A DNA stretch of 35,767 bases from Candidatus Omnitrophota bacterium (GTDB lineage: Bacteria > Omnitrophota > Gorgyraeia > Gygaellales > Profunditerraquicolaceae): assembly GCA_028717055.1 (NCBI GenBank), contig JAQUOO010000001.1:1-35767 (forward strand). Reading direction: 5' to 3'. A model generated the notes under the pieces. That model had not been told where the DNA came from. It made no database searches and worked only from the letters and a program-made list of their open reading frames with translations. Below are positions 24,764 through 32,001 of this stretch, piece after piece (the stretch's first letter is position 1; every line of letters starts with the position of its first letter). Position numbers and translations under genes: made by a program.

Positions 24764-25882
24764 ATGCACAAGAAGTGTACTCTTTGCGGTAGTGAGATAA
24801 TAAAAGAGAATGATTCTGAAGAGCATGTCATTCCACAGGCAATAGGTGGACGTTTAACGGTAAAAGGTTTTATCTGTAAAGGATGTAATGGTAAGAGTGG
24901 ACAAGAGTGGGATGCAGTTTTAGCTAAGCAGTTAAATCCCTTGTCATTGTTTTTCGGTATAAAGCGTGAACGTGGGCAAGCCCCTTCTCAAAAGTTCCCA
25001 ACATCTACTGGTGGAGAATTTGAACATCATACTGATGGCAGTCTTTCTTTAGTGAAACCGGAATTCCATGTTAGGAAAGTTGATGGTAAAACGGAGATAA
25101 AGATTGTTGCGCGTTCAGATAAAGAATTAAACCGATTATTAAAAGGGCTGAAAAAGAAATATCCTCAAGTTAATATTGGAGATTTAAAAGCTAAAGCAAC
25201 TCATGAAACAATCCATCCTGATGGGTTCTTCCACTATAAGCTGAATGCTGGCGGTGAGAAGGCTGGTAGATCTCTTGTTAAAACAGCAATTGCTTTTGCG
25301 TATAGCATGGGTATTCCAATATCTCATTATGCAGATGCTTTAAGATATTTGAAAGAAAATAAATGCAACCCGCCGTTCGGTTATTATTCACAAGATGTAT
25401 TAATTAAACGTCCTATTGGTATTCCATTGCATTGCGTTGCGATTATCGGTGATCCGGAAGTGAAGCTTCTTTTATGTTATATAGAATATTTTTGCTTTGA
25501 GAGAGTAGTTATTTGTTTATCTGAACAATATGAAGGAGAAAAAATATCTAAACTTCACGCTTTAGATCCCGTATCTGGGGAGAGCATAGATATTGGTATT
25601 GATTTCCCTATTAAAGATTTAAAGGTTAAAGACTTATATGAGTATAAACTTTTTTCTCCACAAATGGTAGAGGAAGCTTTAGGTAATGTTATCGGCCCGC
25701 GCTTGAAAATAAAGCAAGATCAGGAGAGGAATGAAGTGATCGATAGGGCTATAAATACAGCTATTAAAAATAGCGGTTGTAAACCAGGAGAACCTTTTAC
25801 GGCGGAGCATATTAAGAAGATGGCCGATAATATTGCAGCGCAGATGCTGCCGTATATTATTCATATAAGAACGCGAAAATAA
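24764..25882 (+). CDS. HNH endonuclease-like protein
   Basis: This 372-residue protein opens with a zinc-ribbon HNH module: C5-x2-C8, EEHVIPQAIGG (Glu20-His21) and C38-KG-C41-N42. This matches the HNH_4/HNH_5 type with Cys zinc ligands and a catalytic His. The remaining 320 residues have no domain I recognise. It ends one base before hsdS, whose ATG follows directly, so it is embedded in the restriction operon. It may be a nuclease accessory to the methylase/specificity complex or an independent effector of the KAP pair upstream. Confidence 0.75.
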   Translation: MHKKCTLCGSEIIKENDSEEHVIPQAIGGRLTVKGFICKGCNGKSGQEWDAVLAKQLNPLSLFFGIKRERGQAPSQKFPTSTGGEFEHHTDGSLSLVKPEFHVRKVDGKTEIKIVARSDKELNRLLKGLKKKYPQVNIGDLKAKATHETIHPDGFFHYKLNAGGEKAGRSLVKTAIAFAYSMGIPISHYADALRYLKENKCNPPFGYYSQDVLIKRPIGIPLHCVAIIGDPEVKLLLCYIEYFCFERVVICLSEQYEGEKISKLHALDPVSGESIDIGIDFPIKDLKVKDLYEYKLFSPQMVEEALGNVIGPRLKIKQDQERNEVIDRAINTAIKNSGCKPGEPFTAEHIKKMADNIAAQMLPYIIHIRTRK

Positions 25883-25883
25883 G

Positions 25884-27143
25884 ATGACCGATTGCGTTAA
25901 ACTTAATGAAATAGGGACGATTTATTCTGGGGGAACACCTAGAACGAGTGTCACTAAATATTGGGATGGTAATATTGTTTGGGTGACTCCGAAAGATCTT
26001 AGTGAGGTAACATCTGTCTCTATAATAGATTCAACTCGGAAACTCACTAAATTGGGATTAAAAGAATCTTCTGCACAATTAATCCCCGCAGGTTCCGTGG
26101 TTCTTTCAAGTCGTGCCCCTATAGGATACGTTGCAATTGTTGATGTTGATTTTGCTACTAATCAGGGATGTAAATCAATAAAACCAGTAGCGTCCATCTA
26201 CAATAGATATGTTTATTACTATTTAAAATCGCAGACAAAAGAATTAAATCAACGTGGAAGCGGCACAACTTTTCTTGAACTATCAAAAGCTGCATTCTCA
26301 AATTTTGAGATTCCTATTTGTCCTCTTTTAGAACAAAAACGTATTGTCGCCAAGATTGAAAGTTTGTTTTCGCGGCTGGATAGCGCCAAGGATTCGCTGG
26401 AGCGTGTGCGCCAGGAGATCAAGCGCTATCGCCAGTCAGTGCTTAAATCGGCGTTTGAGGGGAAGTTAACGGGAAGCGTTAAATTTGAAATAAAGAAAAT
26501 ATGTGATGTAGGAGAAGTTATTACTGGTAATACCCCAAGTAAGAGAAGAAAAGATTATTATGGCGGTGATGTAAATTTCTTTAAGCCGACAGACCTTAAT
26601 GCTGGGATATTGATGTATGGCTCGCGAGAGAAATTGTCTAAGTTAGGTCTAGAAGAGGGGAGATTTGCCAAGGCTGGCTCAGTTTTGGTGACATGTATTG
26701 GTGCAACTATAGGGAAAACAGCTTTTATGAATGAAGACGGAGCCTTTAATCAGCAGATAAACGCTGTGATTCCACAGAAAGAGATAAGCGGAAAGTATCT
26801 TTATTATTTCTTTATTTCAAAAGGTTTTCAGGACGCGTTGATTGAAGGAGCGTCCTCAACAACTATGCCAATCATTAACAAAACAAGATTTGAAAATCTT
26901 ATTGTTTCTATTTGTGATCTTAAGCAACAGATTAAGATAGTGGAATCTATTGAGTCTCGTTTTGAACGGTCTAAGACATTGGAAGAAGCGGTCGAGCAAG
27001 GCATAACGAAAATTGAGCAACTAAAACAGAGTATCTTAAAGAAAGCCTTCGAAGGCAAGCTGGTTGAACCCGATCCAAATGATGAACCGGTGGAGCTATT
27101 ACTAGAGAGAATACAGAAAGAAAAGAATAAAATAAATTTTTAA
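25884..27143 (+). CDS. hsdS: Type I restriction enzyme specificity subunit
   Basis: This 419-residue protein has the two-fold hsdS layout. Target recognition domain 1 covers about residues 5-155 (IYSGGTPRTSVTKYWDGNIVWVTPKDL). The central conserved helix contains QKRIVAKIESLFSRLDSAKDSLE...SAFEGKLTG (about 152-195). Target recognition domain 2 (ITGNTPSKRRKDYYGGDVNFFKPTDL) spans about 200-350. The distal helix repeats the pattern and ends ILKKAFEGKLVEPDPNDEP. Both spacer helices are complete, so a bipartite recognition site is expected; its sequence cannot be read. The central helix coding is visibly richer in G+C than the two recognition domains. Confidence 0.93.
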   Translation: MTDCVKLNEIGTIYSGGTPRTSVTKYWDGNIVWVTPKDLSEVTSVSIIDSTRKLTKLGLKESSAQLIPAGSVVLSSRAPIGYVAIVDVDFATNQGCKSIKPVASIYNRYVYYYLKSQTKELNQRGSGTTFLELSKAAFSNFEIPICPLLEQKRIVAKIESLFSRLDSAKDSLERVRQEIKRYRQSVLKSAFEGKLTGSVKFEIKKICDVGEVITGNTPSKRRKDYYGGDVNFFKPTDLNAGILMYGSREKLSKLGLEEGRFAKAGSVLVTCIGATIGKTAFMNEDGAFNQQINAVIPQKEISGKYLYYFFISKGFQDALIEGASSTTMPIINKTRFENLIVSICDLKQQIKIVESIESRFERSKTLEEAVEQGITKIEQLKQSILKKAFEGKLVEPDPNDEPVELLLERIQKEKNKINF

Positions 27144-27147
27144 TATT

Positions 27148-27576
27148 ATGGTTTCAGAGGAATACGAAAAAATTAATATCGCAGTTTCTTTGCTGGAAAC
27201 AGCTTGTAAATTATACAAAAAAGATGACTTTTTTGCTGTAATTAATCTCGCTGGAGCGAGTGAAGAGATCCTGGGTAAATATCTTAAGGCGAGAGGTAAA
27301 AAGAATGCATTAGAGTCGGATCGAGAAGCGCTTGTAGCAATAAATAAATATTTTGGGAAAGATTTAACCAATGAGAAAGCCACAATAATTTTAAATTATG
27401 TAAAGAATGCACTTAAACATTATAATGGGATAGACGATAGTGATAAGTTCATTTTAATGGATGCCCAAAGTGATTCTTCGTATTTACTTGTTAGAGCCTT
27501 AACTAATCTCTGGAGACTAGAGATGGAGTTAACTCCCATAATGAATGAAGTGTGGGAGATGATTGAGAAACGATAA
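27148..27576 (+). CDS. Small HEPN-like helical protein
   Basis: This 142-residue all-helical protein starts four bases after hsdS with no clear ribosome-binding site, so it probably depends on coupling. The N-terminal half (FFAVINLAGASEEILGKYLKARG) resembles HEPN-domain proteins. The later KNALKH (Lys86...His91) sits where the HEPN Rx4-6H catalytic motif would be, but with Lys in place of Arg. It may therefore be a non-catalytic HEPN or an unrelated helical bundle. Its tie to hsdS suggests a role with the restriction system. Confidence 0.55.
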   Translation: MVSEEYEKINIAVSLLETACKLYKKDDFFAVINLAGASEEILGKYLKARGKKNALESDREALVAINKYFGKDLTNEKATIILNYVKNALKHYNGIDDSDKFILMDAQSDSSYLLVRALTNLWRLEMELTPIMNEVWEMIEKR

Positions 27577-27602
27577 CGCTAGAGTGAGTAATGAGTAGTT
27601 CT

Positions 27603-27680
27603 ATGAGCGAGAATGAAATAGTCCAAAAGGTATGGAATTATTGCGATGTGCTGCGGGATGACGGGGCAGAAGAAATATAA
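27603..27680 (+). pseudogene. hsdM 5' fragment, copy 1
   Basis: ATG 27603 opens a 25-codon frame whose first 21 residues, up to LRDDG, are identical to the start of the full hsdM at 30400. After 27665 it diverges into unrelated sequence and stops. Five base differences from the real gene over 63 bases all fall at synonymous third positions, so the fragment descends from a hsdM allele that evolved under selection. Confidence 0.85.
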
Positions 27681-27732
27681 ACGTATTTTAGATTGAAACC
27701 TATTTAATTATAAGTAGTTATGGCAAGAAATT
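27681..27732 (+). other. Junction between hsdM fragment 1 and the HEPN remnant
   Basis: A short A+T-rich stretch with no gene. It marks the left end of the cargo block that continues with the palindrome, the frameshifted HEPN gene and the Y1 transposase. Confidence 0.3.
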
Positions 27733-27760
27733 ATTTATGTAAACTATAGTTTACATAAAT
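27733..27760 (+). promoter_or_regulatory. Perfect 28-bp palindrome, probable operator
   Basis: The arms ATTTATGTAAAC and GTTTACATAAAT flank a central TATA, with no mismatch. It ends six bases before the GTG at 27767. The symmetry and position suit a dimeric repressor site; being A+T-rich and without a T-tract, it is not a good terminator. The gene it controls is the frameshifted HEPN remnant. Confidence 0.6.
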
Positions 27761-27766
27761 TTCATT

Positions 27767-28251
27767 GTGCAAATTATGACGGTTGAATATACTACACAAT
27801 ATAGCGATTCTTCAAATTGGTTTAGACAGGCCAGAGAAATGTTTATTGTTTCTAAAATTCTTCGGGATGATTTTATGAACAGAAGAAAGAATCCCCCGAA
27901 GACGGAAGAAATGTTGGAATGTAGCGCGGGATTGCTTAAAGGGGCGATGTTCTTCTTAGGCTTATCGATAGAGAATGCTTTAAAAGGGTTTATATCAGAA
28001 TCGCGCCGAATGGAAGATTCCCCCGGAGTCATAATCTACGCAAATTAGCGACTTCGGCAAAGCAAAATCTTTCTCGCGAAGAACTTGTTTTATTAGATCG
28101 CCTGACGGTCTATATCAAGTGGGCAGGGAAATACCATATTCCGCTGGAGAAAGACGCTGATCAATTGAACACGTCGTTAAGGATGACTGTTCCTAATGAT
28201 TTCCGGATGGCAGAAAAATTGTTGATAGGTATGAAAGTATTTGGTGATTAA
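27767..28251 (+). pseudogene. HEPN-domain protein, frameshifted
   Basis: The first frame (GTG 27767, or ATG 27776) gives SSNWFRQAREMFIVSKIL ... GLLKGAMFFLGLSIENALKGFI, then ends at 28048 in a short unrelated tail. From about 28024 the next frame continues with SHNLRKLATSAKQNLSREE, LLDRLTVYIKWAGKYHIPL and stops at 28251. The joined protein of about 160 residues matches the HEPN-like pattern 'HdL..La...LS..E..LLdrLt.Yi.WAGrYp.pl'. Adding one C to the CCCCC run at 28019-28023 restores one frame. It is either a true frameshift mutation or a base-calling error in the homopolymer. Confidence 0.7.
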
Positions 28252-28289
28252 AACCAAAAAACGCTTTTGGGCGATTTCTTGAGAATTCT

Positions 28290-28339
28290 GTTAGATTTAT
28301 CGGTTCTGCGCGTCTATTGTTGTGGAGGCATAAACAATG
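28290..28339 (+). repeat. Imperfect 50-bp direct repeat, left copy
   Basis: GTTAGATTT, then GCGTCTATTG, GAGGCA and AATG appear in the same order and near-same spacing as at 31867-31916 downstream of hsdM. The core forms an imperfect hairpin (GCGTCTA with TGGAGGC). This copy runs into the start of the Y1 transposase. Confidence 0.55.
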
Positions 28340-28873
28340 GACCAGCGCAAGCCAAATCGCCTAAAAGGTTACGATTATTCGCAGAATGGGTATTATTTTG
28401 TAACGATTTGCACGTATGGCAGGCAGGAATGGTTTGGGAAAATATCAAATGGGGATATGGAATTGAATACAAACGGTTGTATTGTATCCGCGTGTTGGAA
28501 TGATTTACCGAATCATTATCGGAATGTCGAATTGGATGAATTTATTGTAATGCCAAACCATGTGCATGGGATTATTGGGATTAATAATGTAGGGAACGGT
28601 TTGAAACCGTTCCCTACAACGGATCAATTAATACCATCCAAAACAAAAAACCACGGATTATCGGAAATTATCCGCGGATTAAAAACGTTTTCGTCACGGC
28701 GAATTAATGGAACAATTGAATCCGGCAATAAATTCCATTGGCAGAAATCGTTTTACGACCATATTATTCGGAATGAATTGTCGTTGAACCGCATTCGTGA
28801 ATATATTGTTAATAATCCAAGAAATTGGAACGAAGATGAGGAAAATATTTTTAAGGATAAGGGGAATTCATGA
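28337..28873 (+). mobile_element. REP-associated tyrosine (Y1, IS200-like) transposase
   Basis: This 178-residue HUH-type transposase of the RAYT group has the metal-binding His75-x-His77 in VMPNHVHGII and the nucleophile Tyr140 in WQKSFYDHIIRNE, followed by IREYIVNNPRNW, all family hallmarks. The catalytic residues are intact. An internal REP-like palindrome lies in its coding sequence. No IS200-type ends are evident, in keeping with RAYTs, which are usually single-copy and act on REP sequences. Its stop (TGA 28871-28873) overlaps the ATG of hsdM fragment 2, so the gene sits exactly at an hsdM start. Confidence 0.88.
28588..28618 (+). repeat. REP-like perfect palindrome inside the transposase gene
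   Basis: Arms of 15 bp, beginning TGTAGGGAACGGTTT, are separated by one base. The GTAG-led hairpin is the form of REP sequences associated with this transposase class, and it is read through as coding sequence (residues about 84-94). Confidence 0.8.
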
Positions 28874-28923
28874 GTGAAAATGAAATAGTCCAAAAAGTCT
28901 GGAATTACTGTATTATATTTTAG
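28870..28923 (+). pseudogene. hsdM 5' fragment, copy 2
   Basis: ATG 28870 opens a 17-codon frame whose first 14 residues (MSENEIVQKVWNYC) are identical to hsdM. It then diverges and stops at 28923. The three base differences from the full gene are synonymous. AAGGGG lies upstream, so the fragment could still be translated. Its ATG overlaps the transposase stop. Confidence 0.85.
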
Positions 28924-28966
28924 TTGGGTCGTTACTAATGTGGTGATATAAGGGATCGAGATTAAT

Positions 28967-29746
28967 ATGGTTCAGGAAGCTGTGTGGCGATGGAATGTAA
29001 ATGATATTTGGCAGAGCTTTTCATCAATGTATCAGGAGATGGCTTTTTCTGATACAGCAACTAATACTATTGAGAGGTACCATCATTTAAGCGCGTGCCT
29101 TTTGTTTGGCGGGTGCGCTATTGAGTCTTTTTTGAATTCGAATATGAGAACTCATCTTAAGAAAAGCGAAGAATTGGAAGATAACGTGATCAAGCTGCTT
29201 CGCTATACCGCATTGCGTAAGAAGATTGAATCTTGGCCATCTGATATTTGCGGAGTCACAATCGACAAACAAGATCTAGATATCTTGCTAGAATTCCTTG
29301 ATCTCCGCAATGAAGTAACGCATAGAAAACGTAAGGATCATTCTTTATATAAAGAACTTGATGAAATATCTCCCATTAATTTTTTAGAAGCTGTGCAAAG
29401 AACATTTGTGCAGTTTTATTATGGACAGGGCAATTCTTTCCCTTATTGGTTACTTGGATGGAATTTTGTGGGGATGAATAGTGATTATACACATCCATGT
29501 TTAATGAATAACCAGCAATTTAAATATGCTTTGAATAGCATGGGGTTTAGAGTTCCCGCTAGTGACTATGGCGCTGCTAATGCATGGGAAGAAGAGAATA
29601 TGAAGGGGGTCGAAGCATTTTCCAGGTTGAAAAGAGATTATTACCTTAAAGCTCCGGATATAGAGCCGAAGAGTAAAATGTTTCACCGAGCTCCAAGATT
29701 ATGCAAGCGTTGGTGGGATAAGCAGCTTATTCTAGGGATAGATTAA
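28967..29746 (+). CDS. HEPN-domain protein with intact RNEVTH motif
   Basis: This 259-residue protein has a helical N-terminal half. LLEFLDLRNEVTHRKRKDHS supplies Arg114-x4-His119, the RxxxxH RNase motif of HEPN toxins and abortive-infection proteins. An earlier helix (HLSACLLFGGCAIESFLNSNM) is typical of the first HEPN helix pair. The C-terminal half, rich in Trp and Tyr, is unknown. It lies between hsdM fragment 2 and hsdM. A role as RNase effector guarding the restriction system is plausible; no antitoxin partner such as an MNT is seen next to it. Confidence 0.65.
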   Translation: MVQEAVWRWNVNDIWQSFSSMYQEMAFSDTATNTIERYHHLSACLLFGGCAIESFLNSNMRTHLKKSEELEDNVIKLLRYTALRKKIESWPSDICGVTIDKQDLDILLEFLDLRNEVTHRKRKDHSLYKELDEISPINFLEAVQRTFVQFYYGQGNSFPYWLLGWNFVGMNSDYTHPCLMNNQQFKYALNSMGFRVPASDYGAANAWEEENMKGVEAFSRLKRDYYLKAPDIEPKSKMFHRAPRLCKRWWDKQLILGID

Positions 29747-29848
29747 TGTTTAAGAATTTCGGAGGCAAAGATACTTGAGGATACAGATGATTAATGGTTT
29801 GATAAAATTGAGCAGTTAAAAAGGCAAAACTCAAACAAAGGAGGGGCT

Positions 29849-30148
29849 GTGACTAAAGATAATAATGATTTAAAAAAGAAATTCCTTTCAGTGCTAAAAA
29901 TCATTGAAAGAATGCAGGATACAGAAACGAAAAACTTTATCAATAGAAATAATGGTGTCCCGATAGGCGTGGTCATGGGGGCAATGCACTATTTTGATAT
30001 GAAGGAGGTGCACGAAGTAGTAAGCGATATGTTGCAGTGTTTCGAGATTAAATTATCAAAATATTGCTTGACGCTTCCAAGTCCTGTTGATCAAACGAGT
30101 GAAACAGCTTTCTTGAGAACATGCGTTCTGCAAAAACGTAAAGATTGA
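29849..30148 (+). CDS. Unknown small protein
   Basis: This 99-residue protein starts at GTG 29849 with a strong GGAGGGG just upstream. It is soluble, mixed in charge, with a helical N-terminal half (DLKKKFLSVLKIIERMQD) and two cysteines late in the chain. I recognise no family. It is cargo between hsdM fragment 2 and the full hsdM, and its ribosome-binding site makes real translation likely. Confidence 0.6.
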   Translation: MTKDNNDLKKKFLSVLKIIERMQDTETKNFINRNNGVPIGVVMGAMHYFDMKEVHEVVSDMLQCFEIKLSKYCLTLPSPVDQTSETAFLRTCVLQKRKD

Positions 30149-30243
30149 TATCTGATTGTTATGGTAAACACGCATTAGTTGATTGGTTATCTCTAATTGT
30201 GGGTTTTTGTTTTAAAGCTGTAATTAAAACCATGGGAGGAGAA
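30149..30243 (+). other. Short non-coding A+T-rich stretch
   Basis: No gene is seen. It ends in a strong GGGAGGAG at 30234-30241 that serves the 23-codon frame next listed. Confidence 0.3.
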
Positions 30244-30315
30244 ATGCTATATCAAACTTTAACATGTGGGGGCGCCCTGGCCCGACTATTAATCTTTGGG
30301 GGCAGCCAATGTTAA
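30244..30315 (+). CDS. Possible 23-residue peptide
   Basis: ATG 30244 follows GGGAGGAG (30234-30241) and opens a 23-codon frame ending at TAA 30313. The product is hydrophobic in its C-terminal half (ALARLLIFGG). The ribosome-binding site is better than that of most genes here, though its spacing is short. The frame overlaps the tmRNA-like structure, so only one of the two readings may be right. Confidence 0.35.
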   Translation: MLYQTLTCGGALARLLIFGGSQC

Positions 30316-30370
30316 TGATGCGCGTTAGCCAAGAAGGGCCAGAGCTAGGGTTCGATTCCCTTTGCCTCCA
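30268..30370 (+). ncRNA. tmRNA/tRNA-like structured element
   Basis: GGGGGCG (30268-30274) can pair with TGCCTCC (30363-30369), CTGGCCC (30277-30283) pairs perfectly with GGGCCAG (30336-30342), and a T arm with loop TTCGATT (30351-30357) precedes the 3' strand. This is the order of stems in the tRNA-like domain of tmRNA, and the 5' end resembles tmRNA 5' ends (GGGGGCG..CTGG..CGAC). It is only about 103 bases, lacks a tag-reading region of normal size and an encoded CCA, and has no D arm. A second possible 5' acceptor strand lies at 30298-30304. A deleted ssrA remnant or an integration site is the best reading. Confidence 0.35.
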
Positions 30371-30399
30371 TTAATTTAGACAATTTAATAAGGATATGT

Positions 30400-31860
30400 A
30401 TGAGCGAAAATGAAATAGTCCAAAAGGTCTGGAATTACTGCGATGTTCTGCGGGATGATGGGGTCAGCTACGGCGATTATGTGGAGCAGTTGACCTATTT
30501 GCTGTTCCTGAAAATGTCCGATGAGCGGGATGAGTTGTTTCATGACAGCGAGATTCCGGCGAAGTATGACTGGAGGTCGCTTAAGAAACTGGAAGGCGAG
30601 CCGCTGGAGGGGCATTATATCACGGTGTTGCGGGAGTTGGGCAAACAGAAGGGGATTATCGGCAGGATTTTTAGCAAATCCCAGAATAAGATCCAGGATC
30701 CGGCTAAGCTGAAGCGGTTGATCAATATGATCGACGCCGAGAAATGGCTGGGGTTGGATATTGATATCAAGGGCGTGATTTATGAAGGGTTGCTGGAGAA
30801 GAATGCCCAGGATACCAAAGGCGGCGCCGGGCAGTATTTTACTCCCCGGCCTTTGATCAAGGCTATGGTGGAAGTGATGAAACCGCAATCGGGCATGAAG
30901 ATTTGCGATCCGGCTTGCGGCACCGGCGGGTTTTTGTTGAGTGCTTTTGATTATGTGATCAAGAATAATCCCGCCTTGTCCAAAGGCGGTAAGGAATTTA
31001 TGGTTAATGAGGCGTTGTATGGTGTGGATATCGTGGAATCGGTTGCCCGGTTGTGCGCAATGAATATGTATCTGCATGGAATCGGCTCCAAGCGCTGTCC
31101 GGTAGAAATGGCGGATTCTTTAGCGGCGAAAGGCAGCGAGCATTTTGACCTGGTCTTGACCAATCCGCCGTTCGGCAAGAAGAGTTCGACCACGGTTATC
31201 GCTGAAGACGGCAAGGCGGTGAAAGAAAAAGATTCCTATGAGCGCGATGATTTCTGGACCACGACTTCAAACAAGCAGCTGAATTTTGTCCAGCATATCG
31301 CCTCGATCCTGAAAGTCCACGGCCGGGCTGCGGTAGTGGTTCCGGATAACGTTTTATTTGAGGGCGGGGCAGGAGAGACGGTAAGAAGGAAGCTCCTGCA
31401 TGATTTTGACCTGCATACCATTTTGCGCCTGCCCACCGGTATTTTCTACGCCCAGGGAGTCAAGGCCAACGTGATCTTCTTCGACAAGAAGCCGGCGCAG
31501 GAAAAGCCCCGGACGTCCAAAATTTGGTTCTACGACCTGCGCACCAATAAACATTTTACCTTAAAAGAGAACACGCTAAAGTTCGAGGACCTGGCGGACT
31601 TCATTAAATGCTACAATCCGGACAACTGGGCCAAACGCAAAGAAAGCGAACGTTTTAAAGCGTATGATTATAACGAAATCCTCAAGCGCGACAAAGTAAG
31701 CCTGGACATCTTCTGGCTGAAAGACGAATCGCTGGAAGATTTAGAGAATCTGCCTGATCCTGATGAAATAGCTGAGGATATTGTGAAAGATCTAGAATCT
31801 GCGTTGGAGGAATTTAGTGGAGTATTGGAGGATTTAAAGATAAAGAAAGATAAGAAATAG
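30400..31860 (+). CDS. hsdM: Type I restriction enzyme methylase subunit
   Basis: This 486-residue N6-adenine methyltransferase has an HsdM N-terminal helical domain (MSENEIVQKVWNYCDVLRDDGVSYG...YLLFLKMSDE), the SAM-binding motif I DPACGTGGF (from residue 170) and catalytic motif IV NPPF (255-258). KGGAGQYFTPRPLIKAMVEVM just before motif I is the family hallmark. AAGGA lies six bases before ATG 30400. It is far richer in G+C than the cargo upstream, matching hsdR and not the inserted genes. It would methylate the bipartite site chosen by HsdS and form the R2M2S complex. Confidence 0.93.
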   Translation: MSENEIVQKVWNYCDVLRDDGVSYGDYVEQLTYLLFLKMSDERDELFHDSEIPAKYDWRSLKKLEGEPLEGHYITVLRELGKQKGIIGRIFSKSQNKIQDPAKLKRLINMIDAEKWLGLDIDIKGVIYEGLLEKNAQDTKGGAGQYFTPRPLIKAMVEVMKPQSGMKICDPACGTGGFLLSAFDYVIKNNPALSKGGKEFMVNEALYGVDIVESVARLCAMNMYLHGIGSKRCPVEMADSLAAKGSEHFDLVLTNPPFGKKSSTTVIAEDGKAVKEKDSYERDDFWTTTSNKQLNFVQHIASILKVHGRAAVVVPDNVLFEGGAGETVRRKLLHDFDLHTILRLPTGIFYAQGVKANVIFFDKKPAQEKPRTSKIWFYDLRTNKHFTLKENTLKFEDLADFIKCYNPDNWAKRKESERFKAYDYNEILKRDKVSLDIFWLKDESLEDLENLPDPDEIAEDIVKDLESALEEFSGVLEDLKIKKDKK

Positions 31861-31866
31861 ATCTTC

Positions 31867-31916
31867 GTTAGATTTTGCCTTTCCCTGCGTCTATTGAGTA
31901 GAGGCAGAAAAGAATG
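31867..31916 (+). repeat. Imperfect 50-bp direct repeat, right copy, with hairpin
   Basis: Matches the block at 28290-28339. Within it CTGCGTCTA (31885-31893) pairs with TAGAGGCAG (31899-31907) with a single mismatch around a five-base loop, six bases into the repeat after hsdM. It could be a REP-like element or a weak terminator of the restriction operon. Confidence 0.55.
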
Positions 31917-31955
31917 TTTATCTAAACAGCACTGGGAAAAGTAATTAGAAAAGAC

Positions 31956-31984
31956 TTGTAAACTATGACACCTAGTGTTATACT
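31956..31984 (+). promoter_or_regulatory. Predicted promoter of the second toxin-antitoxin pair
   Basis: TTGTAA (31956-31961) and TATACT (31979-31984) are separated by 17 bases. An imperfect dyad ACAC-CTA-GTGT sits in the spacer and could be the operator. The toxin start follows 17 bases after the -10 box. Confidence 0.6.
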
Positions 31985-32001
31985 TTAGATGGAAAGGCAG
32001 T

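Noticed and set aside
30298..30370. Functional tRNA of 73 bases
   Set aside because: The acceptor and T arm pair, but no anticodon stem or D arm forms and position 33 is not T.
30385..31077. 230-codon reverse-strand ORF over hsdM
   Set aside because: Antisense shadow of the hsdM gene; no domain, and hsdM is certain.
31975..32001. Start of the second toxin at 31975
   Set aside because: It lies inside the promoter spacer and -10 box; ATG 32002 has a ribosome-binding site.
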